Origin: Manihot esculenta
Lineage: Eukaryota > Streptophyta > Magnoliopsida > Malpighiales > Euphorbiaceae
Assembly: GCF_001659605.2 (NCBI RefSeq)
Contig: NC_035174.2
Coordinates: 3,598,389-3,662,388, forward strand
DNA: 64,000 nt
Direction: 5' to 3'
Part shown: positions 50,143 through 61,622 of the stretch, piece after piece
How positions within the stretch are numbered: position 1 is the first letter of the stretch
Layout of the letters: every line of letters begins with the position of its first letter
Notes under the pieces: model-generated
Seen by the model: only the letters and a program-made list of their open reading frames with translations
Database searches by the model: none
What the model was told of the DNA's origin: nothing
Translations under genes and position numbers: made by a program

Positions 50143-51556
50143 TGATCAAGCATAATTTAGCCACATTTATATTATATTTATTACTGTTTAAATACTCATT
50201 TTTCTAGTTTAATCTATATTTTTATGATGTTTTTGCAGAAAAGGAGAAAACTGAAAACTTGGAGAAAAATTACATAAAAAGCTGGAAAATCGATTGGGTC
50301 GAAGTGATTTGGCCAAATCACTCGCAGGAAGCTGAAGCAGAAAACTGGGACTGACTTGCAGAAACAATCTGGGCAAGCGATTTGGGCAAATCAACTACCC
50401 AAATCAAACTGACGCAGAAGAGTCCAGCAGTACGGGAAAAAGGAAATTCAGAATTTAAAAAGTAGTGGAGTCCCATCCTACTTCAAACACCACAAGACCA
50501 ATCCTATGACAACTCCAAGAGCCACTCCAAAGGAAGACTTTCTCCAAAAGAATATTTATTCATGATTAAATACAAAGGCAAAGAAGGAATAAAAGACTAC
50601 AAAAGACCAAGTCAAATTAGGATTCCAAATCTTAATTGGATTATGACTATTCACCTATAAAGAGGGACAACAACTAACCAGCAAAAATAATTCAAATTCT
50701 CTCTAGAATTTTGGCATCCCTCTTCCTCTACTTTTCTTCTTTCTTTTTGTGTATTTTTGTCCACCATGAGTGGCTAAACATCTTCTTTTCTAGTTGAAGT
50801 TGGGAAATTTCAATTTTGTGATGAATTGGGAGATTTAAAACTCCATTGTTAAGCTTCTATTTTTTTAATATTTATGCAACTTGTTCTTCATGCCATTATT
50901 GCTTTGCTATTAGAATCAATTAAGGCCTGTTGCTTTTAATTGCATAAATGATAAAATTGTTAGTTTAAATAATTTAGGTCCGTAATTGCTTAGATTGTTT
51001 GAACACAAGCACACTTGGTTGCATAATCTAAACTTGACCACGCGGTTGGCAAGGTTAGAATTAGGTTTCTTTAAGTCTTAATGCGGTTAACAGTTGAAAA
51101 GTAAAAAACCCCAAGGAAGTTCCTTGGCAACTTGTTAACTAGTGTTTGGTTAGCGAACGTTTCCTAGTTAAACTAAAACTAAGGAGGAATTTAGTTGTGA
51201 GAAGTGTCTTCCACAACTTAAACTAATTTATTGAAATAAATAGGAGTATCAAGGAATCAATGATCAATTCTAAACAAATGAAATAGATCGATATTTCAAC
51301 TAGAGCTTTTCTCCCATTGATTTACTCATCTATTTAATTATTACTTTCCTTTACTCAGTTTTAATTCCATTCTACTGTCATCTCAAACAAACCCTCCCTT
51401 TTATTTTATTTTATTTCATTTTACTTTTTGCCCAAGTCATAGTTAGGAGAGTCTTTAGTGTCAAATCCCTGTGGTTCGACCCTATTGCCACTATCTACAA
51501 ATTATTTTGTTGATTGATAATAGGTTTATTTTTTACGGCTTCGACAACCGCTATCA
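50143..51556 (+). mobile_element. Solo LTR, duplicate of the one at 29093
   Basis: 1414 bp. It differs from its twin by about 25 extra bases near 50260-50285 next to the half-site cluster. The flanking sequence is the same. Confidence 0.88.
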
Positions 51557-52308
51557 ATGGCCCAAGTAGGTGCAGTACTTGATAACCCTTTAAGGTGATT
51601 TTGTATGGAAAAAAATCGGTATTGGTGGCCCTTTAAGATAATTTCGTATGGAAAAAATTGGTATTTGAGAGAGTATTACCTCTTTTGGGCCGTTTAAACT
51701 TGCCCCGTGCCTTTTAATTAGGTAATCATGAGTGAATCTAGTAGCCACCTGAGCTGAATAATCTGGGGTAAGTGGCTAAGTAACCATTTGTTTCACGTTC
51801 ACTTTATTGGTTTCAGGCAAGATATAGTAGAAAGTGTAAAAAGAATTATAAACCCCCAAGTCTTTAAATTTTTGATGGTCTAATCAAAAGAGTTCCTTAG
51901 ATTCTATTCCTTTAAAAGGGCAGTTTAATATTATATGGCATTCTAACATTTTATATGCTTGATATTGAATTGAAAACCAATGTTATGTCTTGAGAAACAC
52001 GTTTTAAACATGAAATTTGTTGAAGTGAACTTTGGTGAAATTAAACTATTTATGCTATCATCCTATTACACGACAATTTCATTCTTTATTTTGAATAAAT
52101 TAAATTTCAGATTAGTTGAGGACAATAATGTGTTTTATTATTTTTATTATTTTGAATTTTTATACTTGAGGACAAGTAAATGTGCAAGTGTGGGGGGAGT
52201 CTGATGAGTTGCAAAACTCATAACTTTTTTTTTTATTTAATTCTATAATTTTTCTATGATTAAAAAGATTTTATCAATTAAGAAAAGGAAAGTAATTGTT
52301 TTGTTTGA
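51557..52308 (+). other. Relic retroelement 3' end joined to PME D 3' flank
   Basis: Duplicate of 30482-31232 with the same purine tract (52190-52202) and the same junction to the PME 3' flank near 52309. Confidence 0.5.
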
Positions 52309-52598
52309 CATATATACATAATGTTTTTTAATAAAAAGAGGGATCATTTGATTCTATTTTTTTATTTGAATTGGCCACTTACTAAAACAAATAAAATAAA
52401 AAAAATGAAGTTATGTAAATCCAAAAGGGAACGAACAATTTGCATTATAGTTTTCTTATTCCAATAATTTGGTTTATTTCTACAAAAAATTGATGCCGAA
52501 ATGTTTGAATGGATCCACTTTGGCAAGATCAGCTACCTGTAAAATAATAATTTGCTTTGTATTCTTCTTGTTCTTCCTCTTTCATATATATTCCCATG

Positions 52599-54022
52599 TT
52601 ACACCTTTGGTGGAGGAAGCAACCAACTGCTTCCTTTAATATAACCAAGACTAAGGAAGGGTTTCGCTTCTGCTTCTGTTAGCTGTTTGGCAAATTTAAC
52701 ACGTCCAGCAGGATCAGCACCTGGTCCTGTATTCTTGTATTCTCCAAAAAATACATTCCTGCAAATTTCATTCAATATATTTTTAATATTCTTATTATTA
52801 GAAAATCTCAAACTTTAAAATTACTCACTTTTCTGATTCAGGGTTCCTATTATTAGTCCACCCTTCAGGATTGACAACCGCACTCATAGTACAATAAGAG
52901 TAGACTGTGATGGGCATTGGCATCCATGGTCGACCCAAGAATGCTCCTTTTCCTTTTCCATCTACTTTACAATGTACAAAAGAGTAGCCCACATCTTCCG
53001 AATCTTTTTCTCTCGCTTGTGCTGCTATAAACGTTAGTTGATTAGGAACATCTGCTAATACATGTATCTCTGTTTGCTGCATTTAATTTACATAAAATTT
53101 CCATATTAATCATACAATGTAAATATTAAGCGTATCAAAAGAAGAATATTTATTGAGTTTAGACTAAAGATTTAAACATTACTAGGTAAATGGATTTTCC
53201 TCTTCCAAAAATAAAATCAACGGTGCCTTCGATATAGCAGTCTTTGTAGAAATGAACTCCCCTATCATCACACAGTGTATCTTGAAATCCAATCATTTTA
53301 ACATTGTATACAGCTGCCATAGTACCGCCTATCCTTAAAGCAAGAGCTTGTTGTAGTTTGCTTACACCATCCGGCCTAGGTGCAGTATTCTAAACCAATA
53401 AAATTACAAAACCTATGAATTAATTTGAAAAACCAACATAAAAAATCACATAATACAATATACATAATGATTCAAGAGTAAGTTAGAAAATGAAAGAAAA
53501 GAAAAAAAAAAAAAAAGAGACCTCAATGATTAAGTTAGACGCCATGAAAAAATCAGAATCCACTTGTAATGTGGCACTGTAAACAGTTCCGTATTTAGCA
53601 GCAGTACCAGCAAATGACAAGGTTGGCTTTTCAGCTCCTGTCCCGACAAACGTAATGAAAGGTTGGTCTTTTTCAATGGTTACTTTCTCAGTGTATTTTC
53701 CGGGACCGATATCCACAATAACACGCTCTGTATTTTTTTTTGGAACACTCTTAACTGCTTCAGTTAATGTCTTGAATTCTCCGCTTCCATCTGCTCTAAC
53801 CTTAATGGTTTTAGGTTTAGCTTCCGCTGCTTCGAGAGCTTTCTCTAAGGTGCCAGCACGATCAGCAAGGGGCTTGACATTAGCATCAAACCATGCTTGT
53901 ACTCCATCTAGACTTGCTGGGATTGGTGTTTCATCATCAGATCTAGCCGCGGTCGCTGCAAGAACAATGACAAAGACGATATATTGGGAGAAGGAAATGA
54001 AATTAAGTTGCTTTTTATCCAT
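52599..54022 (-). CDS. Pectin methylesterase copy D
   Basis: Exons 53522-54022, 53183-53389, 52829-53076 and 52599-52758. It encodes the same 371 residues as A-C; the one visible change is in intron 3 (cttattattag against catattattag). Its upstream region differs from the other complete copies: beyond about 125 bases from the start codon it switches to the copy 0 type, and by about 54260 it runs into unrelated and retroelement DNA. The protein should be the same but expression could differ. Confidence 0.93.
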
Positions 54023-54079
54023 CTCTCGTTGATAGATTTTGGGAAGGTGTTGCTTGTTTCTTAAGTGAAGGAAGATGGG

Positions 54080-54088
54080 AAATTTATA
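54080..54088 (-). promoter_or_regulatory. TATA box of PME copy D
   Basis: TATAAATTT, 58 bases before the start codon, inside the part still shared with A-C. Confidence 0.75.
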
Positions 54089-54146
54089 GGCCATTTAGTT
54101 TAGAGAAAGTCTTAATGATGCAAGAAATTTGGAGAGCTTTTAGGCT

Positions 54147-54527
54147 ATCGCATTCTCTAGCTACTCGTTTGTAGCGCTTGGAGAGCATTTCTCACTTCTT
54201 TACTTTTAATTTGTGGCTCATCTTATCTTTTGCGGTTGTGTAATTTGTTTATTTTTATTTTTATTTTCTGAATAGGTTAAGCAGACAACTGTAAATTGAG
54301 AAACAAAAAAGAATGAAAAGCTTAGTTATACTTCCCAACTTACCAATTACTTCCTATAAAATACATCCTTATATATTTATATATATAATCAATTATAAAG
54401 TGATGGATAGTTATACTCATAAAAATTTTTAGTTTTTTGAAGTTTTTTATGACCTTTTATTTTTAAAAAGTTCAGAGTAATAAATTATTGTGGAGTGCTA
54501 TCAATCTCATGTTTTAATTTATTTTAC
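54147..54527 (-). promoter_or_regulatory. Copy 0-type upstream stretch of PME D, then unassigned AT-rich DNA
   Basis: 54147 to about 54250 follows copy 0 (171-290) where A/B/C differ. From about 54260 to 54527 the AT-rich sequence has no match that I notice elsewhere in the window. No gene is visible. Confidence 0.5.
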
Positions 54528-55095
54528 AGGTGATTTATTTTCAGCATGATATATATATGTATACTGTCTTTGGGACAGCGCTTGATATACAGACAGCCTT
54601 TGGGGCGTATGTCAGGTGGTCACCCTTTAGGAGTAGCTCTGCACATGTGTATGACCAGTATTTTATTAGCTCTTGGGCCAAATTTGTCATCATAGAGCCT
54701 AAGATGCCAGCATTGCTCTCAGGCTGTCATTATTTTATTACACCTGAGATGCTAGCATTATCTACAGGGAACATATTATGAGTGTATGCGGATTCTATTT
54801 TTCACAGTTTCTTTGTATTAATGGAATTAAACTGTATTTTTTCAGCTGACTTATTTTAGCTAAATATTTGGTACTATTAAGTACCTAAACTTTAATTTTT
54901 TTTCCCTTTGTTATTTATTTATCCGCTCACTGAGTATGTTGTACTCACCCTTATACTTTTAGTATTACAGTTCCTTTTTGGTGATCCGCTCAGCAGCCTC
55001 ATCTCCTAGTTTGTCCTTCCTTCCACATCGTCCACTCAGAGTCTAGAGGAGGTCGGACCAATCTTAGGTCTTTTGTCATTTCTTTTTGTAATTTT
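54528..55095 (+). mobile_element. LTR fragment, same family as 35481-37290
   Basis: The reverse complement of about 35700-36340 can be aligned, including the conserved phrases around 'gacagcgcttgatatacaga' and 'ccgctcactgagta'. Both ends are lost, so it is a fragment in the opposite orientation to the first copy. Confidence 0.7.
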
Positions 55096-55116
55096 GATAG
55101 ATCATGTATAGATTGT

Positions 55117-56857
55117 TGATCAAGCACAATTTAGCCACATTTTTACCATAATTATTATTGTTTATTTACACATTTTTTTTGGTTAATTTATGGTTTTTAT
55201 CTTGTTTTTACAGAAAAGGAAGAATTTGGAAAATTGGAGAAAAAGTGCAGAAAATTGACAGAAAAGTGATTGGGTCAGTGATTTGCCCAGTGATCTACCC
55301 AGATCAAGCTGAAGCAGAAAACTGGAGGCAACAGGCAGAAGTGATATGGGCAGTGATTTGCCCAGGACACTCGAAGACACTGGCCAAATCACTCGCAGAA
55401 GACAGAGAGAACTGACTCACAGAAACATGATCAGGTCTGTGATTTGCCCAATCACTTGAAGAAACTGGTCAAATCACCGGGCAAATCACTTTCACAACAG
55501 AAACTGACAGCAGAGCGGGAATTTGGGCAGAAAACAGAAATCCGAATTTTCAGAAGTCCAAATCCAACTCAATCACTATCAATACAAATCCAAGAGCCAC
55601 GAAAAGAACTTCTCATCCAAGGAATTCCAATTGCAATTAAATTCAACATCAAAAGAGGAGTCAAACACCAAATCAAAAAGGGATTTTGAAACCCTAGATG
55701 GATGGAAATCTGCAGCTATAAAAGGAGAGCCCCCAAACCAGCAAGGGGCATCTTCTGATCAGCTATTGAGCCTCCTCTTCCTATCGCCAGAAACTCTGCA
55801 GCTCTTCCTTTTTCTTTTCTTTTCATCTTTTGTGTATTATGCCCACCATGAGTGGCTAAACACTTTCTTTCTAGTTGAAGTTGGTGAATTTCAGATTTTG
55901 TGATGAATTGGGAGATTTAATACTCCATTGTTGAACTCTTGTTTATTTCAATATTTATGCAATCTGATCTTTTCCATAATTATTACTTTGCTTTTAGAAT
56001 CAATAAGGGCCCATTGCTTTTAAATTGCTAAAGTGATAAATTGTTTGAATGATTTAGGTCCGTAATTGCTTAAATTGTTTAAACTCACATTTAATCAAGT
56101 TGCATGATCTAAACTTGACCACGCGGTTGGCAAGGTTAGAATTAGGTTTCTCTAAGTCTTAATGCAGTTAACAGTTGTTCGATGCTATAATGCCCCAAGG
56201 ACGTTCCTTGGCAACTTGTTAACTAGTGTCTGATTAGCGAACGTTTCCTAATCAAACTAGAACTAAGGAGGAATTTGGATTGTGAGAAGCGTCTTCCACT
56301 TCCAAAACTAATTTATTGGATTAAATAGGAGAGTTAAAGAATCAATGATCAATTCTAAACAATCTGAAATAAGATCCATACTTCAACTAGAAGCTTTTCT
56401 CTTATTGATTTACTCATCTTTTAAATTATTGCTTTCTTTTGCTATTTAGTTTTAAATTAGAGGATGTTCCCTAATTAACCTATGCTTAACGAGAGATGTG
56501 GAGGGGAGAAGCGTCTTCCACCTCCATAACTAATTTATTGAGTCAAATAAAAGGATATAAGCATCAATGATCAATCCCAACAACTAAAGTGGATCCAACT
56601 CTTCAACTAGGCCTTTCTCAATATTGAATTCTCTTTGCTTTATTACTTGCTTAACTTTGCTACTTTTAATTCTAGTTCAGTCATCAAACTTCAAAACCCC
56701 CCAATTTACTTTTATTGTCTATTTATTTACTTGGTCTTGATTAGGAAAATAAGTAAGGATCAATTCCCTGTGGATTCGATCCTTTTGCCACTATCTACAA
56801 TTGTAAAATTGTGGATAACCAAAAAGGTTATTTTTGACCGGCTTCGACAATCGCACA
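55117..56857 (+). repeat. Chimeric 5' LTR
   Basis: Up to about 56455 it follows the family X LTRs (TGATCAAGC start, gtgatttgcccag half-sites at 55270-55500, TATAAAAGG near 55730). From about 56455 it follows the LTR of the 7.0-kb element (aattagaggatgttcccta onward). The homologous interval occurs twice in tandem (about 56240-56410 and 56475-56630). Confidence 0.75.
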
Positions 56858-56866
56858 ATAAAAAAT

Positions 56867-56884
56867 TGGCGCCGTTGCCGGGGA
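56867..56884 (+). other. Primer binding site, tRNA-Asp type
   Basis: TGGCGCCGTTGCCGGGGA, about nine bases inside the LTR. Confidence 0.92.
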
Positions 56885-56912
56885 ACTGATTTGACTAATT
56901 TATTTTTCTTTC

Positions 56913-59900
56913 ATGATCAGGTCTGGACGCAAAGATACTCTACTTTACGATCCAGAAATAGACCGTACAGCCAAGCAACTAAGGAAGCAAGCCAATCCAA
57001 GGAACCAAGCCTCGAGGCCATCGTCATCAACAGCTGCTGCCCAAACAGCACTTGTTGAAACTATTGCCATCCAAGAAATAGCACCTACTGTCCAAAAACC
57101 AGTAGCCGCAAAAACTACCCCCTCTGAAGCAGAACCTGCTGAAATTGCTGAACCAGCACAGTCCCCTGCTGAGACAGAATCACCCACTACAGAGATAACA
57201 CAGCACACTGCTGTGTTTGTCCAAACAGCTGCTGACATGGTAGAATACAACATGCAACATGCTGCCCCTCACCAAAGACTAGCAGAACCTACTGTATATG
57301 CTGAAATTCAACTAGAAAATCAAGCATTAAGGGCACCAATTCCAAGGGAAAGAACTCTAAGGGAGTTGGCAGCCCCTATAGGAGACCAAGCACCTCTTTG
57401 CATAACCTATCCACCCTTGACAGCACCATTTGAGCTAAAAACAGGTTTGATACACCTCCTACCTAAATTTAGAGGTCTAGAGAATGAAGATCCTCATAAA
57501 CACTTGAAGGAATTTCACATTGTATGTTCTATCATAAGGCCACAAGGCATATCCGAAGAACATGTGAAATTAAGAGCATTCTCATTCTCTCTTGATGATT
57601 ATGCCAAAGATTGGCTATTCTACCTACCCCTTGGATCAATCACTTCTTGGGATGGTATGGTGATAAGCGGTTGTCGAAGCCGTCAAAAACAAACCTAATA
57701 TCAATCAACAAAATAAATTACAGATAGTGGTAATAGGGTCGAACCACAAGGAATTGACACCACGAATTTTCTTTATAATGACTTGGTCAAGTGAATAGCA
57801 AATAATTAAAAGAGGGGGGGTTTTGATGATAATGAATTAAAATTAAATAGCAAAAGAAAGCAATAATTTAAATGAATGAAAATCTCAATGGGAGAAGGAT
57901 TCTAGTTGAAGTATGAGTCTTATTTCAGTTTGTTCAGAATTGATCATTGATTATCTAGGACTCCTATTTTATTTCAATAAATTAGTTTTGGTTGTGGAAG
58001 ACGCTTCTCACAATCCAAATTCGTCCTTAGTTTTAGTTTGATTAGGAAACGTTCGCTAACCAAACACTAATCAACGAGTTGCCAAGGAACGTCCTTGGGG
58101 CATTTAGCATCGAACAACTGTTGATTGCATTAAGACTTAGAGAAACCCAATTCTATCCTTGCCAACCGCGTGGTCAAGTCTAGATTATGCAACTGATTAT
58201 ATATCTGCTCAAATAATCTAAGCAATTACGGACCTAAATCATTCAAACAATTTATTACTCAAGCAATTTAAAAGCAACGGGCCCTTATTGATTCTAAAAG
58301 CAAAGTAATAATTATGGAAAAGATCTAGTTGCATAAATATTGAAAGCAAACAAGAGTTTAACAATGGAGTTTTAAATCTCCCAATTCATCACAAATCTGA
58401 ATTTCCTCAATTTCAACTAGAAAATAATGAAATTAGCCACTCATGGTGGACAAAATATACAAAAGAAAGAAGAAAGAAAGGAAGGTTGTTGCAATTCTGG
58501 AGAATTTCTGAAGCTGAGAGATGATCCTGAGATGATGTGGGCTGCCTCCTTTTATAGGTGAGGAATCCCAATCCAATTAGGTTTTGGAATCCTAAATTGG
58601 ATTGGTCTTTGTCTTTGATCTCTTCTTTAATTGTGAATAAGTCTTCTTCTTGAGGAGGTCTATCTTGAGAGTGACTCTTTGAGATGCCCTATGACTGATC
58701 TTGAAGTGTTTGAGAGGGGTTAGGACTTCTTTATTTTAATTCTTGAATTTCTGCACTTTCCCGCTTCTGCTGTATTTTCTACTGTCATTGTGATTGGGGC
58801 AGTGATTTGGGCAGATCGCTGCCCAAATCGCTTTCTGTGAGTCAGTCCAGTTTTTGGCTTTCTGTCTCTGCGAGTGATTTGGGCGGTGATTTGGGCAAAT
58901 CGTCATGCCCAAATCATTTCTGCGTGTTGCCTCCGGGTTTCTGTTGCTGCGGGTGACTTGGCCAATTCATTGACCCGATCAGTCTCCTGTGAGATAGTTC
59001 AGGTTTCTGCTTTAGCTTGATCTGGGCAGTGATTTGGCCAAGTTACTGACCCAATCACTTTTCTGTCATTTGGTTGCATTTTTTCTCCACTTTTCCAATT
59101 TCTTCCTTTTCTGTAAAAACAAGATAAAAACCATAAATTAAGCTGAAAAATGTGTAAATAAGCAGTAATAAATATACTAAAAATGTGGCTAAATTATGCT
59201 TGATCATATGGTAAGAGCTTTTCTGAATAAATATTTTCCAGCTTCTAAAGCCATAGGCATAAGGAGAGAAATAAGTGGCATCAAGCAAAAATAGACTGAA
59301 GATTTGTATGATTATTAGGAAAGATTCAAAAGATTGTGCATAAGCTGCCCACAACATGAAATCTCAGATAAATCACTCATAGAATACTTCTATGGAGGTT
59401 TGCTACCAACAGAATGAAAATTCATTGATGTAGCATGTGGAGGTTCAATTGAAGATAGAACACCTCAAGCAATTAGAGACCTGATTTCCACACTTGCAGC
59501 CGCATCAAGACAATATGGAGATGAAAGGCAGCTGCCAAGAAGAGTTAACGAGGTAAGTACATATGCTCTTACATCTCAAATTTCTGAACTAACCTCTGCT
59601 GTGAGAAGTCTTGTCATAGGCCAAGCTCAACAAGCTCAACAATTTCAACAAATAAGGCCATGTGGGATATGTGCACAAGTGGGACATCCAACTGATCAAT
59701 GTCCCACCCTTTAAGAGGATGACCAGCAAGTAAATGCCATTGGAGGATTTAATGGGCAGCCAAGACATAATCCATACTCCAACACTTACAATCCAAGTTT
59801 GAGGGACCATCCCAACTTCAGCTATGCTAGGGCTAACATCTACCAAAATTATCAAAGAAATCCAGCCCAAGCAGCACCTCAAAACTCCAACACGCACCTT

Positions 59901-60560
59901 GAGGAGATGATGAAGTCATTGGCAAATACTGTGCAAAGTCTCCAACAGCAAATGGGTCAAATAGCCACATCCATGAGCAAACTTGAATCTCAAGGAAAGT
60001 TGCCATCCCAAATCGAGGCAAATCCCAAGCAAAATGTAAGCGCCATAATGTTAAGAAGTGGGAAAGAACTTCAAGATGTCAGGGAACTTCAAGATGTCAG
60101 GGCTGATGATAGAAGTTCAGAATTGCAAAGACATCTACCTAAAAAAAACTGCCAGAAACTGAGACAGACTGCTGTTTGCCTAAACAGATTGGACAAACGA
60201 GCAGACAACATGAAGGCAGGGACAGTCTGCCTAAGCAGACAGAGCACTGTTTGCTCAGACAAACTGAGCAAACAACACCAGCATACCAACAGCAGAGTGC
60301 AAACCAGCAGCCAAGCTTCAAGATTCCTCCTCCTTTTCCAAAAAGGTTTGAAAAATCACAAAAAGAGAAAGAAGAAAAAGAGATCCTTGAAACCTTTAGG
60401 AAGGTGGAGATTAACATACCCTTGCTTGATGCGGTTAAACAAATACCAAGGTATGCAAAATTCTTGAAAGAGTTGTGCACCAACCGAAGGAAGCTTGTTG
60501 AAAAAGAAAAAGTGAGCGTGGGAGAGGTAGTTACAGCTGTCATAAAAAGATAAATACCAG
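56913..60560 (+). pseudogene. Athila-like gag, split by an LTR and with stops
   Basis: The Met at 56913 opens an Ala/Pro/Thr-rich leader and the gag core (LPKFRGLENEDPHKHLKEF). The frame is cut at 57660 by an inverted solo LTR and resumes at 59212. Stops follow near 59313, 59417 and 59712. A CCHC knuckle lies at about 59661-59705, and a frameshift near 60150 precedes the conserved region with EILETFRKVEINIPLLDA and KFLKELCTNRRKL. A stop at about 60550 separates it from the protease. Confidence 0.85.
57661..59206 (-). mobile_element. Inverted solo LTR within gag, 1546 bp
   Basis: Perfect target duplication TATGG at 57656-57660 and 59207-59211. Read on the minus strand it starts TGATCAAGC and ends CGCTTATCA, so it belongs to the family X group. 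Half-sites (gatttgggcaaatc type) lie at 58790-59055. Confidence 0.93.
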
Positions 60561-60580
60561 CCAAGTGCAAAGATCGAGGG

Positions 60581-61609
60581 ATGTTTGCCGTTTCTTGTAA
60601 AATTGGCAATGTTGGCATAAAGAAGGCCATGTGTGACTTAGGTGCATCAATTAATGTTATACCTCTTTCTATTTATAACTCTTTGAATGCAGGTGCACTT
60701 AAGGACACTAGAGTGGTGATCCAATTGGCTGACAGATCCATGGTATATCCCAAAGGCGTTCTTGAAGACGTTCTTGTCCAAGTAGATCAACTTGTCTTCC
60801 CAGCAGATTTTTATGTGATTGATATGGAGGAAGACAATAGCAACACCACCTCTGACATATTGCTTGGACAACCCTTCTTGAGCACGGCCAGAACTAAGAT
60901 TGATGTGCATGATGGCACATTGACCATGGAATTTGAAGGGGAAGTAATAAAATTCAATGTTTATGATGCTATGAAATATCCCCATGACATGTCTCATGTT
61001 TATGGTTTAGATATCATTGATTGTTTGAGCCAAGAAATTTTTGATATGGATCATAATGATATGCTAACCAATGATTTTTGCATAGAGGACGGCCAAGAAG
61101 ATGAAAGAAGCCAAGGAGAGCTGAAACGGACAGCAATGGTCTGCTGCACACAGCAGGTAGACTGTTGTCTACCCAAACAGCTAGCAAAGGCAGAACAGGC
61201 GAGCCTCTGTTTGCCCAAACTGGACCAGCAGCCAATTAAGATAGAATGCAGACTGCCCATACCACTCCAGCAAGAAGAACATAGTTTGCCCATACCAGTT
61301 GGGCAAAAAGCTCCAACAGAATATTGTTCACCTGAACAGCCAGCAGAGAAGCAACAAACAAAATGTTGTTTGCCCAAACAGTATGAAAGGGCAGAATCCA
61401 GCGTGACCAGAATGCTAGCACAAGTGAGTTGCTGTCTGCCCAAACGACAAGAGAGGCCAAAAGCTTGTTTGCCTGAACAGCAGATCTCGATGCAGCGACT
61501 TTTGGAATATGCAGAAAACGAGAATCACCTCCATGAACATTCATTCTATGCCCAAACTGATGAACCATGCTACGCAGACATTGTGAATTACCTAGCTACA
61601 GGAAATTAA
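60581..61609 (+). pseudogene. Athila-like retropepsin plus CLPKQ-repeat linker
   Basis: The retropepsin active-site phrase CDLGAS is at about 60632-60649. ILLGQPFLSTARTKIDVH and LTMEFEG follow, as in Athila-type proteases. After about 61080 the frame enters a linker with repeated CLPKQ, CLPIP and CLPEQ phrases, homologous to the product at 7519-9288. The frame ends at 61607-61609, just after a segment (YADIVNYLATG) that normally lies between RNase H and integrase, so RT and RNase H have been deleted. Confidence 0.85.
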
Positions 61610-61622
61610 CTTACCTTTTGAT

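Larger units (their letters stand above)
42895..54146. repeat. Segmental duplication, block 2 (PME C + spacer + PME D)
   Basis: Matches about 22860-33070. Block 2 has gained the MITE at 42967-43924, so that insertion followed the duplication. Solo LTRs at 47603 and 50143 match those at 26549 and 29093 with the same flanks, so those insertions came first. Confidence 0.8.
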
